This document shows, piece after piece, positions 16,386-25,666 of a DNA stretch of 64,000 nucleotides. The position numbers and the translations under genes were made by a program. The notes beneath the pieces are model-generated. The model searched no databases and was not told the origin of the DNA. It saw nothing but the letters and a program-made list of their open reading frames with translations. Location: assembly GCF_001677335.1 (NCBI RefSeq), contig NZ_LZYB01000006.1, positions 62,001-126,000 on the forward strand, written 5' to 3'. Every line of letters begins with the position of its first letter. Position 1 is the first letter of the stretch. The stretch comes from Erythrobacter dokdonensis DSW-74 (GTDB lineage: Bacteria; Pseudomonadota; Alphaproteobacteria; Sphingomonadales; Sphingomonadaceae).

Positions 16386-19300
16386 ATGAAGCTTAAGTAT
16401 CTTCTCGCAGCAAGCGTCGTCAGCCTTGCCGCCACCACCACCTTCGTCGCTCCGGCCGCGGCCCAGCAGATCACCTCGGGCGTCGAGGGTCAGGTCACCG
16501 ACGAGAACGGCGAAGCGATTGCCGGCGCGGTCGTGACCGTGACCAACACCGCCAATAATGCGACCCGCACCACCACCACCGGTTCGGATGGCGGCTTTCG
16601 CATCATTGCCCTGCAGCCGGGCAGCTACTCGATCACCGTGACTGCCGCCGGCTATGAAGGCCAGACGGTGGAGCGCTTCTCCGCCATCACCGGCCGTCCT
16701 GCAGCGTTCAGCTTCTCGCTGGCCTCCACCGCTGCCGGCGGCGCCGACAACACCATCATCGTGACCGGCGCCCGCGCCCGCGTCAGCCAGGTCGCGGTCG
16801 GTCCGGGCAGCGCCTTCGGTGCGGAAGAGCTCGAATCCTTCCCGTCGATCACCCGCGACATCCGCGACATCATCCGCATCGACCCGCGCGTTGCGCTCGA
16901 CAACCAGAACGACGTGGAGCGTATCTCCTGCCTCGGCGGCAATGACCGTTCGAACACCTTCACCGTTGACGGTATCGTGCAGGCCGACGCGTTCGGCCTC
17001 AACGGCACGCCGTTTGCCGCGCGCAACGCACTGCCGCTGCCGTTCGACGTGGTCGACCAGGTCTCGGTCGAATTCGCGCCGTTCGACGTCGAATATTCGG
17101 AATTCACCGGCTGTCTCGTCAACGTCGTCACCAAGGGCGGCGGCAACGAGTTCCACGGCTCTGCCTTCATCACCTATTTCGACGGCGGCATGGTCGGCGA
17201 TCTCGACACCGGCAGCCAGGAAAAGCGCTGGGGTGCTACCCTGTCGGGCCCGATCATCAAGGACCGCCTGTTCTTCAGCTTCGGCTATGAAGAAACCGAT
17301 CTTGGCGACGGCAACGAATTCGGCCCGGCCGGCGGCGGCTTCCTCAACGAAGCCAACTTCGTGACCCAGGCCCAGTTCGACGAGTTCTCGCAGATCGCCC
17401 GCGATGTCTATGGCCAGGACACCGGCGGCTATCCGCGCGCCCTGCCCGAAGCCTCCGTGCGCTATTTCGGTCGTCTCGACGCCGTGATCGCCGAAGGCCA
17501 CCGTCTTGAAGCCACCTACCAGCGCCTCGAGGAAACCAATGTCGAAAGCGACAGCGGCGCGAGCAACCTGACCGGCCTCAACTCGTTCGAGGACGAAGGC
17601 ACGATCTCGGACTACTACTCGGTTCGTCTCTATTCCGAATGGAACGAATCGATTTCGACCGAACTGCGCCTCAGCCGCGCCGAAGTCGGCGACGTCCAGG
17701 GTCCGGTCGGCGGCGGGGAAGCCCAGTCCGCCAATCCGATCACCCGTCTCGTGGTCGGCGTGCAGCAGCCCGGCCAGGACGGCATCCTCGGCACGCCGGA
17801 CGACATCAACGGCAACCTGTCGACCGGCCCGGGCATCTTCCGTTCGGCCAACCAGCTCGACACCAAGATCGACCAGGCCCGCTTCCAGATGAACATCGAT
17901 GCGGGCGGCGGCCACTTCTTCAAGATCGGTGCCGAACTCAACGACCTGCAGGTGTTCAACCTGTTCGCGATCAACGCGACCGGTTCGCTGTACTTCTCGA
18001 ACCTCGACGATTTCCGCAACGGTCTGCTTTCGCCGGGTGACGAGGATGGCCCGAACAACGACGAAATCGCCAGCGGTGCCGCGATTGCCGGTGACATCAA
18101 CGCTACGCCGAGCGGTGACATCAACGAAGCCGCCGCGCTGTTCAGCCGCCAGATCTGGTCGTTCTACGCCCAGGACGAATGGCAGGCGACCGATCAGCTG
18201 TCGATCAACGCCGGTATTCGTGTCCAGCTGTATGATGGCGATGCGCCGCGGGCGAACCCGCAGTTCCTCGACCGCTACGGCTTCAGCAACGCCAACCCGT
18301 TCAGCCGTCTCGATCCGGTGATCCTGCCGCGTATTTCGGCGACCTACGAGTTCGACAATGACGGGTTCTTCTCGAATTCGCGTCTGACCGGCGGCGTCGG
18401 CGTGTTCTCGGGCGGCGATCCGGTGGTGTATTTCTCCAACGCCTTCTCGAACAACGGCTTCTCGACGGGCCTCGGCACCTCGAATGATTGCGCTCCGGGC
18501 CAGATCCCGATCGATCCGGTGTCGGGCCGTCCGACGGTGCTGAATGCCGCAGGCGGGTTCACCGGCTTCCCGAGCTGCATCACCGCTGCCGGTTCGGCAC
18601 TTGCCGCCGGCGGTCTGGCCGATACCCAGTCGACCGATCCCGAGTTCGACGTGCCGACCGTGGTGCGCGCGAACATCGGCTTTGCCACCAATATCGGCAC
18701 CGAGACGGGCTTCTTCAGCAACTGGAAGCTGAACCTCGACTACATCTACTCGCGGTTCAACGACACGCTGAACTTCGTCGATCTGTCGCAGACCCCGAAC
18801 ATCACCCGTGGCCTCAACGGCTTCACGGTGGACGGTCGTCCGATCTACGCCTCGATCGACCCGAACGATCCCGACGCAGTGGGCTGCAACGCCACGCTCG
18901 ACTACTCGGGCGGCACGCCGCCGGTGTGGCAGAACGTGACCGCGGCGTGTTTCAACCGCATCGGTCGTGACGACGAAATCCAGCTCACCAACGGGCCGAG
19001 CTATGACAGCCACGTCGCCTCGATCATCCTGTCGAAGCGGTTCCAGGGCGGTCTTTTCACGCAGGGCGGCTCGTTCAACGTGAACCTCGGCTACGCCTGG
19101 ACCGACTCGAACAACAACCGCAACAACGGTTCGTCGACCGCGACTTCGTCCTACGATATCACCGCGGCCTTCGACCGGCAGAACCCGGCGGTCTCGACCT
19201 CGAACTTCGAAGTGCGTCACAACATCACGGCGACCTTCAACCTGCGCGAGGAATTCATCGACGGGTACGATACCAATATCGGCCTGTTCTTCCGCGCCCG

Positions 19301-19820
19301 TTCGGGTCTGCCCTACAGCCTGACCTTCGATGGCGGCGGGGTGTTCAACGACGGTGCTTCGGGTTCGGACAACGCGCTGCTCTACATCCCGAGCGGCCCG
19401 AGCGATCCGAACGTGTCGCCCTCGTCGAACGCGCAAGCGGTTGCCGACCTGATCGACTATGTGAACGGCACGAACTGCGGTTTCACGCCGGGCCAGTCGA
19501 TCGAGCGTAACACCTGCCGTCAGGACTGGCACTTCGATGTCGACCTGCGTTTCAGCCAGGAACTGCCGTTCATCGGCAAGCTCACCGGCATCACGCAGGA
19601 CCGTGTGACGCTGTTCGCGGACTTCCAGAACTTCCTCAACCTGCTCGACAATGACTGGAACGTGCTGCGTCGCCGTCCGGAATTCGTCGACGTGGTCGAT
19701 GGCGGTGTGGATCCGCAGGGTCGCTACATCATCACCGGCTTCGCGCCGGACGACCAGAACTTCATCGCTCCCGGGCCGTCGGCATGGCGGATCCAGGTCG
19801 GTGCGCGCTACGAATTCTAA
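16386..19820 (+). CDS. Oar-like TonB-dependent receptor
   Basis: 1144 aa outer-membrane protein. The signal peptide is MKLKYLLAASVVSLAATTTF with cleavage near AAAQQ. Residues about 30-115 form a carboxypeptidase-regulatory-like (CarboxypepD_reg) domain (GQVTDENGEAIAGAVVTVTN). The plug has IIVTGAR as TonB-box-like start and VNVVTKGGGNEFHGSAF, followed by a long beta-barrel ending in the Phe-terminated IQVGARYEF. This architecture is that of Oar-type receptors, whose substrates are often peptides or unknown. Codon use is strongly biased and the gene has a 250-nt leader, suggesting high expression. A terminator follows. Confidence 0.92.
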   Translation: MKLKYLLAASVVSLAATTTFVAPAAAQQITSGVEGQVTDENGEAIAGAVVTVTNTANNATRTTTTGSDGGFRIIALQPGSYSITVTAAGYEGQTVERFSAITGRPAAFSFSLASTAAGGADNTIIVTGARARVSQVAVGPGSAFGAEELESFPSITRDIRDIIRIDPRVALDNQNDVERISCLGGNDRSNTFTVDGIVQADAFGLNGTPFAARNALPLPFDVVDQVSVEFAPFDVEYSEFTGCLVNVVTKGGGNEFHGSAFITYFDGGMVGDLDTGSQEKRWGATLSGPIIKDRLFFSFGYEETDLGDGNEFGPAGGGFLNEANFVTQAQFDEFSQIARDVYGQDTGGYPRALPEASVRYFGRLDAVIAEGHRLEATYQRLEETNVESDSGASNLTGLNSFEDEGTISDYYSVRLYSEWNESISTELRLSRAEVGDVQGPVGGGEAQSANPITRLVVGVQQPGQDGILGTPDDINGNLSTGPGIFRSANQLDTKIDQARFQMNIDAGGGHFFKIGAELNDLQVFNLFAINATGSLYFSNLDDFRNGLLSPGDEDGPNNDEIASGAAIAGDINATPSGDINEAAALFSRQIWSFYAQDEWQATDQLSINAGIRVQLYDGDAPRANPQFLDRYGFSNANPFSRLDPVILPRISATYEFDNDGFFSNSRLTGGVGVFSGGDPVVYFSNAFSNNGFSTGLGTSNDCAPGQIPIDPVSGRPTVLNAAGGFTGFPSCITAAGSALAAGGLADTQSTDPEFDVPTVVRANIGFATNIGTETGFFSNWKLNLDYIYSRFNDTLNFVDLSQTPNITRGLNGFTVDGRPIYASIDPNDPDAVGCNATLDYSGGTPPVWQNVTAACFNRIGRDDEIQLTNGPSYDSHVASIILSKRFQGGLFTQGGSFNVNLGYAWTDSNNNRNNGSSTATSSYDITAAFDRQNPAVSTSNFEVRHNITATFNLREEFIDGYDTNIGLFFRARSGLPYSLTFDGGGVFNDGASGSDNALLYIPSGPSDPNVSPSSNAQAVADLIDYVNGTNCGFTPGQSIERNTCRQDWHFDVDLRFSQELPFIGKLTGITQDRVTLFADFQNFLNLLDNDWNVLRRRPEFVDVVDGGVDPQGRYIITGFAPDDQNFIAPGPSAWRIQVGARYEF

Positions 19821-19853
19821 TTCGTAAGCCCGCCTGATTGGTCAGGACATGTG

Positions 19854-19890
19854 AGCGGCGGGGCCTTCGGGCTCCGCCGTTTGCTTTTGG
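19854..19890 (+). terminator. Terminator after the Oar-like receptor gene
   Basis: A GC-rich hairpin with arms GGCGGGGCC and GGCTCCGCC closed by a TTCG tetraloop is followed by GTTTGCTTTT, a plausible rho-independent terminator 35 nt after the stop codon. Confidence 0.7.
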
Positions 19891-19920
19891 GGGGACGCGC
19901 GGGACGCGGCGGAGTGGCCT

Positions 19921-22875
19921 TCAGCCTGCGCCGTCGCCGGCCTTGCGCAGGTCTGCCAAGCCGGACTGGTCGGCCAGCGCCAGCATCTCGCGCGCCAGCA
20001 TCATGCAGGTCTCGGCGGCCTGCCCGCTTGTCAGGGCCCGTTCCAGCGCTGCCGCGCTTTCGCCGAGGGCTGCCTCCCCGAACATCCCTGCGGTTCCGGC
20101 GAGCTTGTGCAGCAGCGCCGCCAATCGCTGCGCGCCTGATCCGGGTGAAACCGCTTGCGGGAAGCTTCCGTCATGCAGCGCGGCCCGCACCGCTTCGACC
20201 GCTTCGCGTCGCCGGTTTTCCCAGCGAGCCCGGACGTGCGGCGAGGGCGCTTTGCCCACGCGTCCTTGTGCAGGCACTGCCGGAGCACGGTCGGGCATCT
20301 CCACGATCCGGGTCGGGAGCCAGCGCTGCAGCGCCCGCACGAGCTGGGCCAGCGCGATCGGTTTGGGCAGGTGCGCCTGCATCCCGGCCGCGCGGGCCGC
20401 GGCGATATCTTCGGGGAAGGCATTGGCGGTCAGCGCGATGACCGGCAGCACGTCCGGCCCGATGCCCTCGGCCCGGATGGCGCGGGTGGCGGCATAACCG
20501 TCACAGCCCGGCATCTGCACGTCCATCAGCACCAGATCAAAGGGCTGCCCGCGCATCATGCTGTCGATTACCATGGCGATCGCTTCGGTGCCGTCATGGG
20601 CGATCGCGACCTGCTGCTCGCAATATTCGAGCATTTCGGTGACCAGCGCACGGTTGATGTCGTGATCCTCGACCAGCAGGATGCGCGAGGCGCGGGGAAG
20701 ATCGGCCGGTTCGGCAGTAGGGCTTTCCTCTTGCGTCATTTCGGGCGGAGCCAGCCTTGCGGGCAGCACCAGCGTGAAGCGCGAGCCTTTATCTGGCGTG
20801 CTCGCAACCTCGATGCGCCCGCCCAGCAGCGCGGCAAGCTGGCGGCTGATCGACAGGCCGAGCCCGGTGCCGCCGAACCGCCGTGCCGTATCGCTTTCCC
20901 CCTGGATGAAAGGCTGGAAGATCGTTTCCAGCCGCGCCTCGCTGATACCGATGCCGGTGTCTTCGACGGTGATCCGAACGTCGCGTTCGCCGACCATGTA
21001 GGTCAGCCGGATACTGCCGGCCTCGGTGAACTTGACCGCGTTGCCGAGCAGGTTGAGCACGATCTGGCGCAGCCGCAGGCCATCGGTCACGATCCATGGG
21101 TGGCGCCGGTGATCGGAGTGGTAATCCGTCCCGTCGCCGCCATCGCAGGCGAATTCGAGCTGCAGGCTCTTCTTTTGAGCTGCCTGGCGGTGCAGCGCGG
21201 CGCATTCGGCGAGGTTTGCATGAAGATCGACCGGCGCATGGTCGACGGTGAATTGCCCGCTTTCGATCTTCGACAGGTCCAGCACGTCGTTGAGGAGCAC
21301 CATCATCGATCGGCCCGATTGAACGATCATCTCCGCATGGCGACGCTGGTCTGCATCAAGCTCTCCCCGCAGCAGCAGTTCGGCAAAGCCGAGGACGCCG
21401 TTCATCGGCGTGCGGATCTCGTGGCTCATGTTGGCGAGGAACTCGCTCTTGGCGTGCGCTGCGTTCTCGGCATGGCGGCGCGCGCGTGTCAGCAGCAGTT
21501 CCAGCTCGACCCGCTCGGTCACGTCGCGGGCGGCGACCACCACACCCTCGCGTGCGCCCGTTTCGGGATTGCGGATGATCGCGCAATCGGCCTCGAGAAA
21601 TACCGGGGTGCCGTCATGATTGTCGCGAAAGCGGCGATAGGTCACCCGCTCCTTGTCCGATGTCCCGTCAAGCAGGCGGCCGAGCGCCAGTAGGGCGCGG
21701 TCGCGCGTATCCGGATGGAGCCGGCTGGTCACCGGCTGGCCGATGAAGGTTTCCGGCGGCACTCCCATCACTTCGCGCACCGAGGGTGAGGCATAGGTGC
21801 ACACGCCCTCCAAATCGTAGCGCAGCACCGCATCGGTGATGTTGTCTGCGAGCAGATCGACGCGGGCCTTGCCTGCCGCGAGTTCGTCCATCATCCGGTC
21901 GCGGCCTGCAAGGATCGCGGCGACCGGCAGGCCGGTGAGGAAATTGGCGGCGATGAAGGCCTGCAACAGGTGCAGTTGCGCAGTCGTATCCAGCGACGCC
22001 GCCGCGATCGGGCCTGTGCCCGTCCAGCTCATGACGGCAGCCACCAGCGCCACGCCCGTTACATGTACCGCCGTCCCGAGACTGCCGAGCCGGAAGGCGT
22101 GCAGCAGCGTGATCGGCTGGATCAGGAAGATCAGCGGGTATTGCGTCTGGCTGAATACCAGCAGCGCGCAGGTGATGCCGCCAAGCAGCAGGCTGAAACG
22201 TTCCAGCGGACGCGCCGGCGCGCGTGGCAGGGTGTCGCGCAGCCGATCGACCAGCAGCAGTCCGGCCGGGACGATCAGCACCATTGCCATGCTGTCGGTC
22301 AGGAACCACGTCACCACCCCATCGCGCACCGTGGCAAGATCCTGGCCCATCATCGGCGCGGCGATCAGCCCTGAGACCAGTGGACCGACCAGTCCGCCCG
22401 CCCAGACGAAACGCGCCAGATCGCCGAGCCGGGTCATGTCGCAGGTATCGCGGCCGGCCTGCCGCGCAAGCGCTGTGACAACCGCTATCTCGACCGTATT
22501 GGCGAGAGCATAGACAAGCGCCATTTCCCATGGCAGCCGCGCCACCGCATTTGCGGCGAGGCTGGCAAGCAGGGCGAGCGCGAGGAACAGCCATTCATTG
22601 TCCAAACGCGCCCTGAGCAGCAGCACCACGGCAAAGGCATTGGGCAGCCAGACCGGCGCAACCACGCTGCCGGCGCGCGCCAGTATCAGGCTGAGGCAGG
22701 CCAGCGCGAGAAAGCCCGTCGTGCCCAGCAAGCTCGCGGCGAGGGTGCGAGGGCCAATCGTCCCGGACGCAATGCGAAGGCCCGCAAGTCGCGCGAGCAC
22801 GGGGCCACCGGCCCGAACAGCGGGAGAGCTGCGGGTGTCCGGTGCATCATGCCCGGCACCTTCGACATGGTGCAT
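19921..22875 (-). CDS. MASE1-PAS hybrid histidine kinase with receiver and Hpt domains
   Basis: 984 aa. Residues about 40-325 form a MASE1-type integral membrane sensor (8 or so helices). A PAS domain follows (about 340-455, ending in the linker RDVTERVELELLL), then HisKA with phospho-accepting His485 (NMSHEIRTPMNG), HATPase_c (NAVKFTEAGS, DTGIGI, GGTGLGLSI; about 590-700), a receiver domain with Asp785 (LVLMDVQMPG), and a C-terminal Hpt domain with His923 (LLHKLAGTAGMF). All parts of an internal phosphorelay are therefore in one chain. No partner regulator is encoded nearby. The signal is unknown. Confidence 0.92.
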   Translation of the reverse strand: MHHVEGAGHDAPDTRSSPAVRAGGPVLARLAGLRIASGTIGPRTLAASLLGTTGFLALACLSLILARAGSVVAPVWLPNAFAVVLLLRARLDNEWLFLALALLASLAANAVARLPWEMALVYALANTVEIAVVTALARQAGRDTCDMTRLGDLARFVWAGGLVGPLVSGLIAAPMMGQDLATVRDGVVTWFLTDSMAMVLIVPAGLLLVDRLRDTLPRAPARPLERFSLLLGGITCALLVFSQTQYPLIFLIQPITLLHAFRLGSLGTAVHVTGVALVAAVMSWTGTGPIAAASLDTTAQLHLLQAFIAANFLTGLPVAAILAGRDRMMDELAAGKARVDLLADNITDAVLRYDLEGVCTYASPSVREVMGVPPETFIGQPVTSRLHPDTRDRALLALGRLLDGTSDKERVTYRRFRDNHDGTPVFLEADCAIIRNPETGAREGVVVAARDVTERVELELLLTRARRHAENAAHAKSEFLANMSHEIRTPMNGVLGFAELLLRGELDADQRRHAEMIVQSGRSMMVLLNDVLDLSKIESGQFTVDHAPVDLHANLAECAALHRQAAQKKSLQLEFACDGGDGTDYHSDHRRHPWIVTDGLRLRQIVLNLLGNAVKFTEAGSIRLTYMVGERDVRITVEDTGIGISEARLETIFQPFIQGESDTARRFGGTGLGLSISRQLAALLGGRIEVASTPDKGSRFTLVLPARLAPPEMTQEESPTAEPADLPRASRILLVEDHDINRALVTEMLEYCEQQVAIAHDGTEAIAMVIDSMMRGQPFDLVLMDVQMPGCDGYAATRAIRAEGIGPDVLPVIALTANAFPEDIAAARAAGMQAHLPKPIALAQLVRALQRWLPTRIVEMPDRAPAVPAQGRVGKAPSPHVRARWENRRREAVEAVRAALHDGSFPQAVSPGSGAQRLAALLHKLAGTAGMFGEAALGESAAALERALTSGQAAETCMMLAREMLALADQSGLADLRKAGDGAG

Positions 22876-22964
22876 CGCGCGATCGATCCTTAGCGCTCCA
22901 TCGCCAAAATCCGCCGCTGTGCTATAGGAACTCGTGAAAGGTTTCCGGCAGAACCTCGACCGAA

Positions 22965-23720
22965 ATGGAGGTAACCGCCATTGGCATCGAGACCCGCATG
23001 AATGGGAAAAGCCAGTTCCGTCGTCGGCGCCGTCTCAGCCTGCCGCTGGTCGCGGGGCTGCTGTTGCTGCATATGGCAGCGCTCTATGGTCTGGCGCGGG
23101 CGCTGGCGCCCGATCTTACGGCTTCGGTCCAGGACCAGGTGGTCTCGGCCTTTACCGTCACGATCACCTCGCCGCCGTCACCGCCGCCGCCCGAGAACCA
23201 GCCCGAGCCCGATGAGGGCGCGCAGGGCGATCCGGGCAAGGATGCGGTGCCCGAACCCGTTACCCGTCCGCCGTCTCCGCGCGATCTGCGCGACGAGCCG
23301 CCGCGTCCGCGCGCTTCCTCTACCGGTACTGCCTCGCGCTCCGGCGCGACCGAGGCGGGCGAAGGCACGGGGGCTGCCGGGAGCGGGCTCGGCACGGGCA
23401 GCGGCAATAGCGGGGGCGGGCGCGGCGGGGTGGCGGTGACCAAACCCGTCCATGTTTCGGGCAGCATTGACAACGCGCGGGATTTTCCCGTTCCCGAGGG
23501 CGGACGCAGCGCCCGGCGCGGCACAGAGGTGATCGTGCGGGTGACCGTCGGCATCGACGGGCGCGCACGCGACTGCACGATCTACCGGCCCAGTCCCGAT
23601 CCCGAGGCCGACCGCATCACCTGCGCGCTGGTCGAAAGCCGCCTTGGCTTCCGACCTGCGACCGATCGCGAAGGAAATCCGGTGCCGGCCCCGTTTTACT
23701 GGCGCCAGCGGTGGTTCTGA
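22965..23720 (+). CDS. TonB-like energy transducer protein
   Basis: 251 aa. One N-terminal membrane helix (SLPLVAGLLLLHMAALYGLA) is followed by a Pro/Glu-rich then Gly/Ser-rich periplasmic linker and a C-terminal TonB-type domain (VIVRVTVGIDGRARDCTIYR, then LGFRPATDREGNPV). It would couple the proton motive force to TonB-dependent receptors; no ExbB/ExbD genes are adjacent. The start is uncertain: ATG at 22965 and ATG at 22998 are both possible, and GGAGG at 22968 sits at ideal distance from an in-frame ATT at 22980. It is divergent from the hybrid kinase. Confidence 0.8.
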   Translation: MEVTAIGIETRMNGKSQFRRRRRLSLPLVAGLLLLHMAALYGLARALAPDLTASVQDQVVSAFTVTITSPPSPPPPENQPEPDEGAQGDPGKDAVPEPVTRPPSPRDLRDEPPRPRASSTGTASRSGATEAGEGTGAAGSGLGTGSGNSGGGRGGVAVTKPVHVSGSIDNARDFPVPEGGRSARRGTEVIVRVTVGIDGRARDCTIYRPSPDPEADRITCALVESRLGFRPATDREGNPVPAPFYWRQRWF

Positions 23721-23822
23721 AAGCACCGGATCGGCGCCAATACCGAACCGCTGGAGGGATTCCCGCTGGCATCGCCCATCCACTTGATCTAACTCGCGCT
23801 TTCACGAGAAGGGACAAGACGC

Positions 23823-24866
23823 GTGACGCAAATCCACCCGGTTATCCTGTGCGGCGGCAGCGGCACACGGCTCTGGCCGCTCAGCCGCAAGGCCCTGCCC
23901 AAACCGTTCCTGCCGCTGGTGAGCGAGGAAACCCTGTTCGAACAGGCCGTGCGCCGCGTTGCCGGCGATGATCGCTTCGCTCCGCCGATGGTGGTGGCGG
24001 GCGCTGCCCATGCCGATCTTGTCACGGCCCAGCTGAGCGATACGCCCGGAGCGCGGCTGGTGGTGGAGCCGGCGGCGAAGAATACCGCGCCGGCGATCGC
24101 GCTCGCCGCGGCGCTGCTGCCGCGCGACGCTGTCATGCTGGTCTGTCCGAGCGATCATCACATTGCCGACAGTGCTGCTTTCCGCGCCGCAGCGCTCGCC
24201 GGGGCCGCGCTGGCGGCGCAGGACTATCTCGTCTCCTTCGGCATCGCGCCTGACCGGCCCGAGACCGGCTATGGCTATATCGAAAGGGGCGCGCCGCTGG
24301 CGGGCGGGTTTGCCATTGCCCGCTTCGTCGAAAAGCCCGATCTCGCCAAAGCGCAGCACTATCTTGCCAGCGGCAATTTCAGCTGGAACGGCGGGATCTT
24401 CGCCTTCCGTGCAGGCCATCTGCTCGATGAACTCGCCGCCTACCGCCCAGAAATGGCGCGCCTGGTCGCCGAGGCCGTGGCCGAAGGGCGGGAGGATGGT
24501 ACGCGGTTCCACCCGGCGGCCGAAGCCTTTGCCGCGATTGCCGGGGATTCGATCGATTATGCGGTGATGGAAAACACTCGCAGCGCGGCGATGGTGCCGG
24601 CCGACATGGGCTGGTCCGACATCGGCAACTGGGCCGCGCTGGCCGATGCACTGGCCGATCAGGCAGACGCCGAAGGCAATATCGCGCGCGGCGGCCCAGT
24701 CGATCTGGCCGGCTGCAAAGGCGTCTTCGCGCTGACCGACGGCCCGCGCATCTCGGCTGTGGGGCTGGAGGATGTGTGCATCATCGTTTCCGGTGGCGAA
24801 GTTCTGGTCACCACCCGTGACGGGGCGCAGGCCGTTGGCAAGCTGCCCGGAGCAGTCAACCAGTGA
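23823..24866 (+). CDS. manC: Mannose-1-phosphate guanylyltransferase
   Basis: 347 aa. It makes GDP-mannose from mannose-1-phosphate and GTP. The nucleotidyltransferase motif CGGSGTRLWPLSRKALPKPF is at the N-terminus; PETGYGYIERG, FVEKPD and MVPADMGWSDIGNW follow. It is the short form without the fused isomerase domain. It starts with GTG and overlaps the next gene, an isomerase, by 4 nt (GTGA), so the two steps are translationally coupled. GDP-mannose would feed surface polysaccharide. Confidence 0.92.
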   Translation: MTQIHPVILCGGSGTRLWPLSRKALPKPFLPLVSEETLFEQAVRRVAGDDRFAPPMVVAGAAHADLVTAQLSDTPGARLVVEPAAKNTAPAIALAAALLPRDAVMLVCPSDHHIADSAAFRAAALAGAALAAQDYLVSFGIAPDRPETGYGYIERGAPLAGGFAIARFVEKPDLAKAQHYLASGNFSWNGGIFAFRAGHLLDELAAYRPEMARLVAEAVAEGREDGTRFHPAAEAFAAIAGDSIDYAVMENTRSAAMVPADMGWSDIGNWAALADALADQADAEGNIARGGPVDLAGCKGVFALTDGPRISAVGLEDVCIIVSGGEVLVTTRDGAQAVGKLPGAVNQ

Positions 24867-25666
24867 CGCGCGCGCGCCTGCTGCCGACCCGGATGGTCGG
24901 AAAGGTCTGGGGCCGCGAGCAGCTGCCCGCGCCGTTCGTGGCCCCGGCGGACGAGCGGATCGGCGAGATCTGGTTCGAACCCCCGCCCGAGCTGCCGCAG
25001 GTGCTGGTGAAGTATCTTTTCACCTCGGAAAAGCTTTCGGTGCAGGTGCATCCTTCCGATGCCGAGGCCCTGCCGGGCGAGGCGGGCAAGGAGGAATGCT
25101 GGCTGGTGCTCGATGCCGAGCCCGATGCGCGGCTTGCAATCGGGTTCGAGCGGGAGGTCGAGGCCGCCGAAATCGCCGCCGCGGCGATGGACGGAACGAT
25201 CGAACAGTTGCTGACATGGCACCCTGCGCGTGCGGGCGATCTGTTCTATCTGCCGGCCGGTACGGTCCACGCGATCGGGCCGGGCCTGTCGCTGGTCGAG
25301 GTGCAGCAGAACAGCGACACCACCTTCCGCCTTTATGACTACGGTCGGCCGCGCGAGCTGCATCTGGAGCGCGGCCTGGCGGTGGCGCGGGGCAAGCCCT
25401 ACGGGGCTGAACATCGACGCAGCATCGCCGCCGGGCCGGTGCTGGTGGACGGGCCATACTTCCGGTTGGACCGGATCGAGGGCGAACCCGGCGCTGCAAC
25501 GTGCGCCGCCTTTCCGGGCGGGCTGCTTGCCCTGCCGCTGGCGGGCGAAATCACCGCGCGCGATGGCAGTGCCCGCGCGCGCGCGGGCGATTGCCTTTAC
25601 GCCGACAGTCTTGCAGCGCTCGATTTTGCCCGCGCCGAAGTGACCCTGCTGGTGCGCGCGGCCTAG
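24863..25666 (+). CDS. manA: Class I mannose-6-phosphate isomerase
   Basis: 267 aa cupin-type zinc enzyme interconverting fructose-6-phosphate and mannose-6-phosphate. Zinc-ligand motif VQVHPSDAEA, then GKEECWLVLDAEPDARL and LPAGTVHAIGPGLSLVEVQQNSDTT, are typical of short bacterial type I isomerases. It overlaps manC by GTGA and converges with bphP with a 4-nt overlap of the coding ends. A phosphomannomutase to complete the pathway is not in the window. Confidence 0.9.
   Translation: MTRARLLPTRMVGKVWGREQLPAPFVAPADERIGEIWFEPPPELPQVLVKYLFTSEKLSVQVHPSDAEALPGEAGKEECWLVLDAEPDARLAIGFEREVEAAEIAAAAMDGTIEQLLTWHPARAGDLFYLPAGTVHAIGPGLSLVEVQQNSDTTFRLYDYGRPRELHLERGLAVARGKPYGAEHRRSIAAGPVLVDGPYFRLDRIEGEPGAATCAAFPGGLLALPLAGEITARDGSARARAGDCLYADSLAALDFARAEVTLLVRAA

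Noticed and set aside
16383..19532. 1049-codon open frame antisense to the Oar-like receptor
   Set aside because: It mirrors the codon bias of the receptor gene (GC-rich third positions keep the opposite frame open), is low-complexity Arg/Val/Ala/Gly and matches no family.
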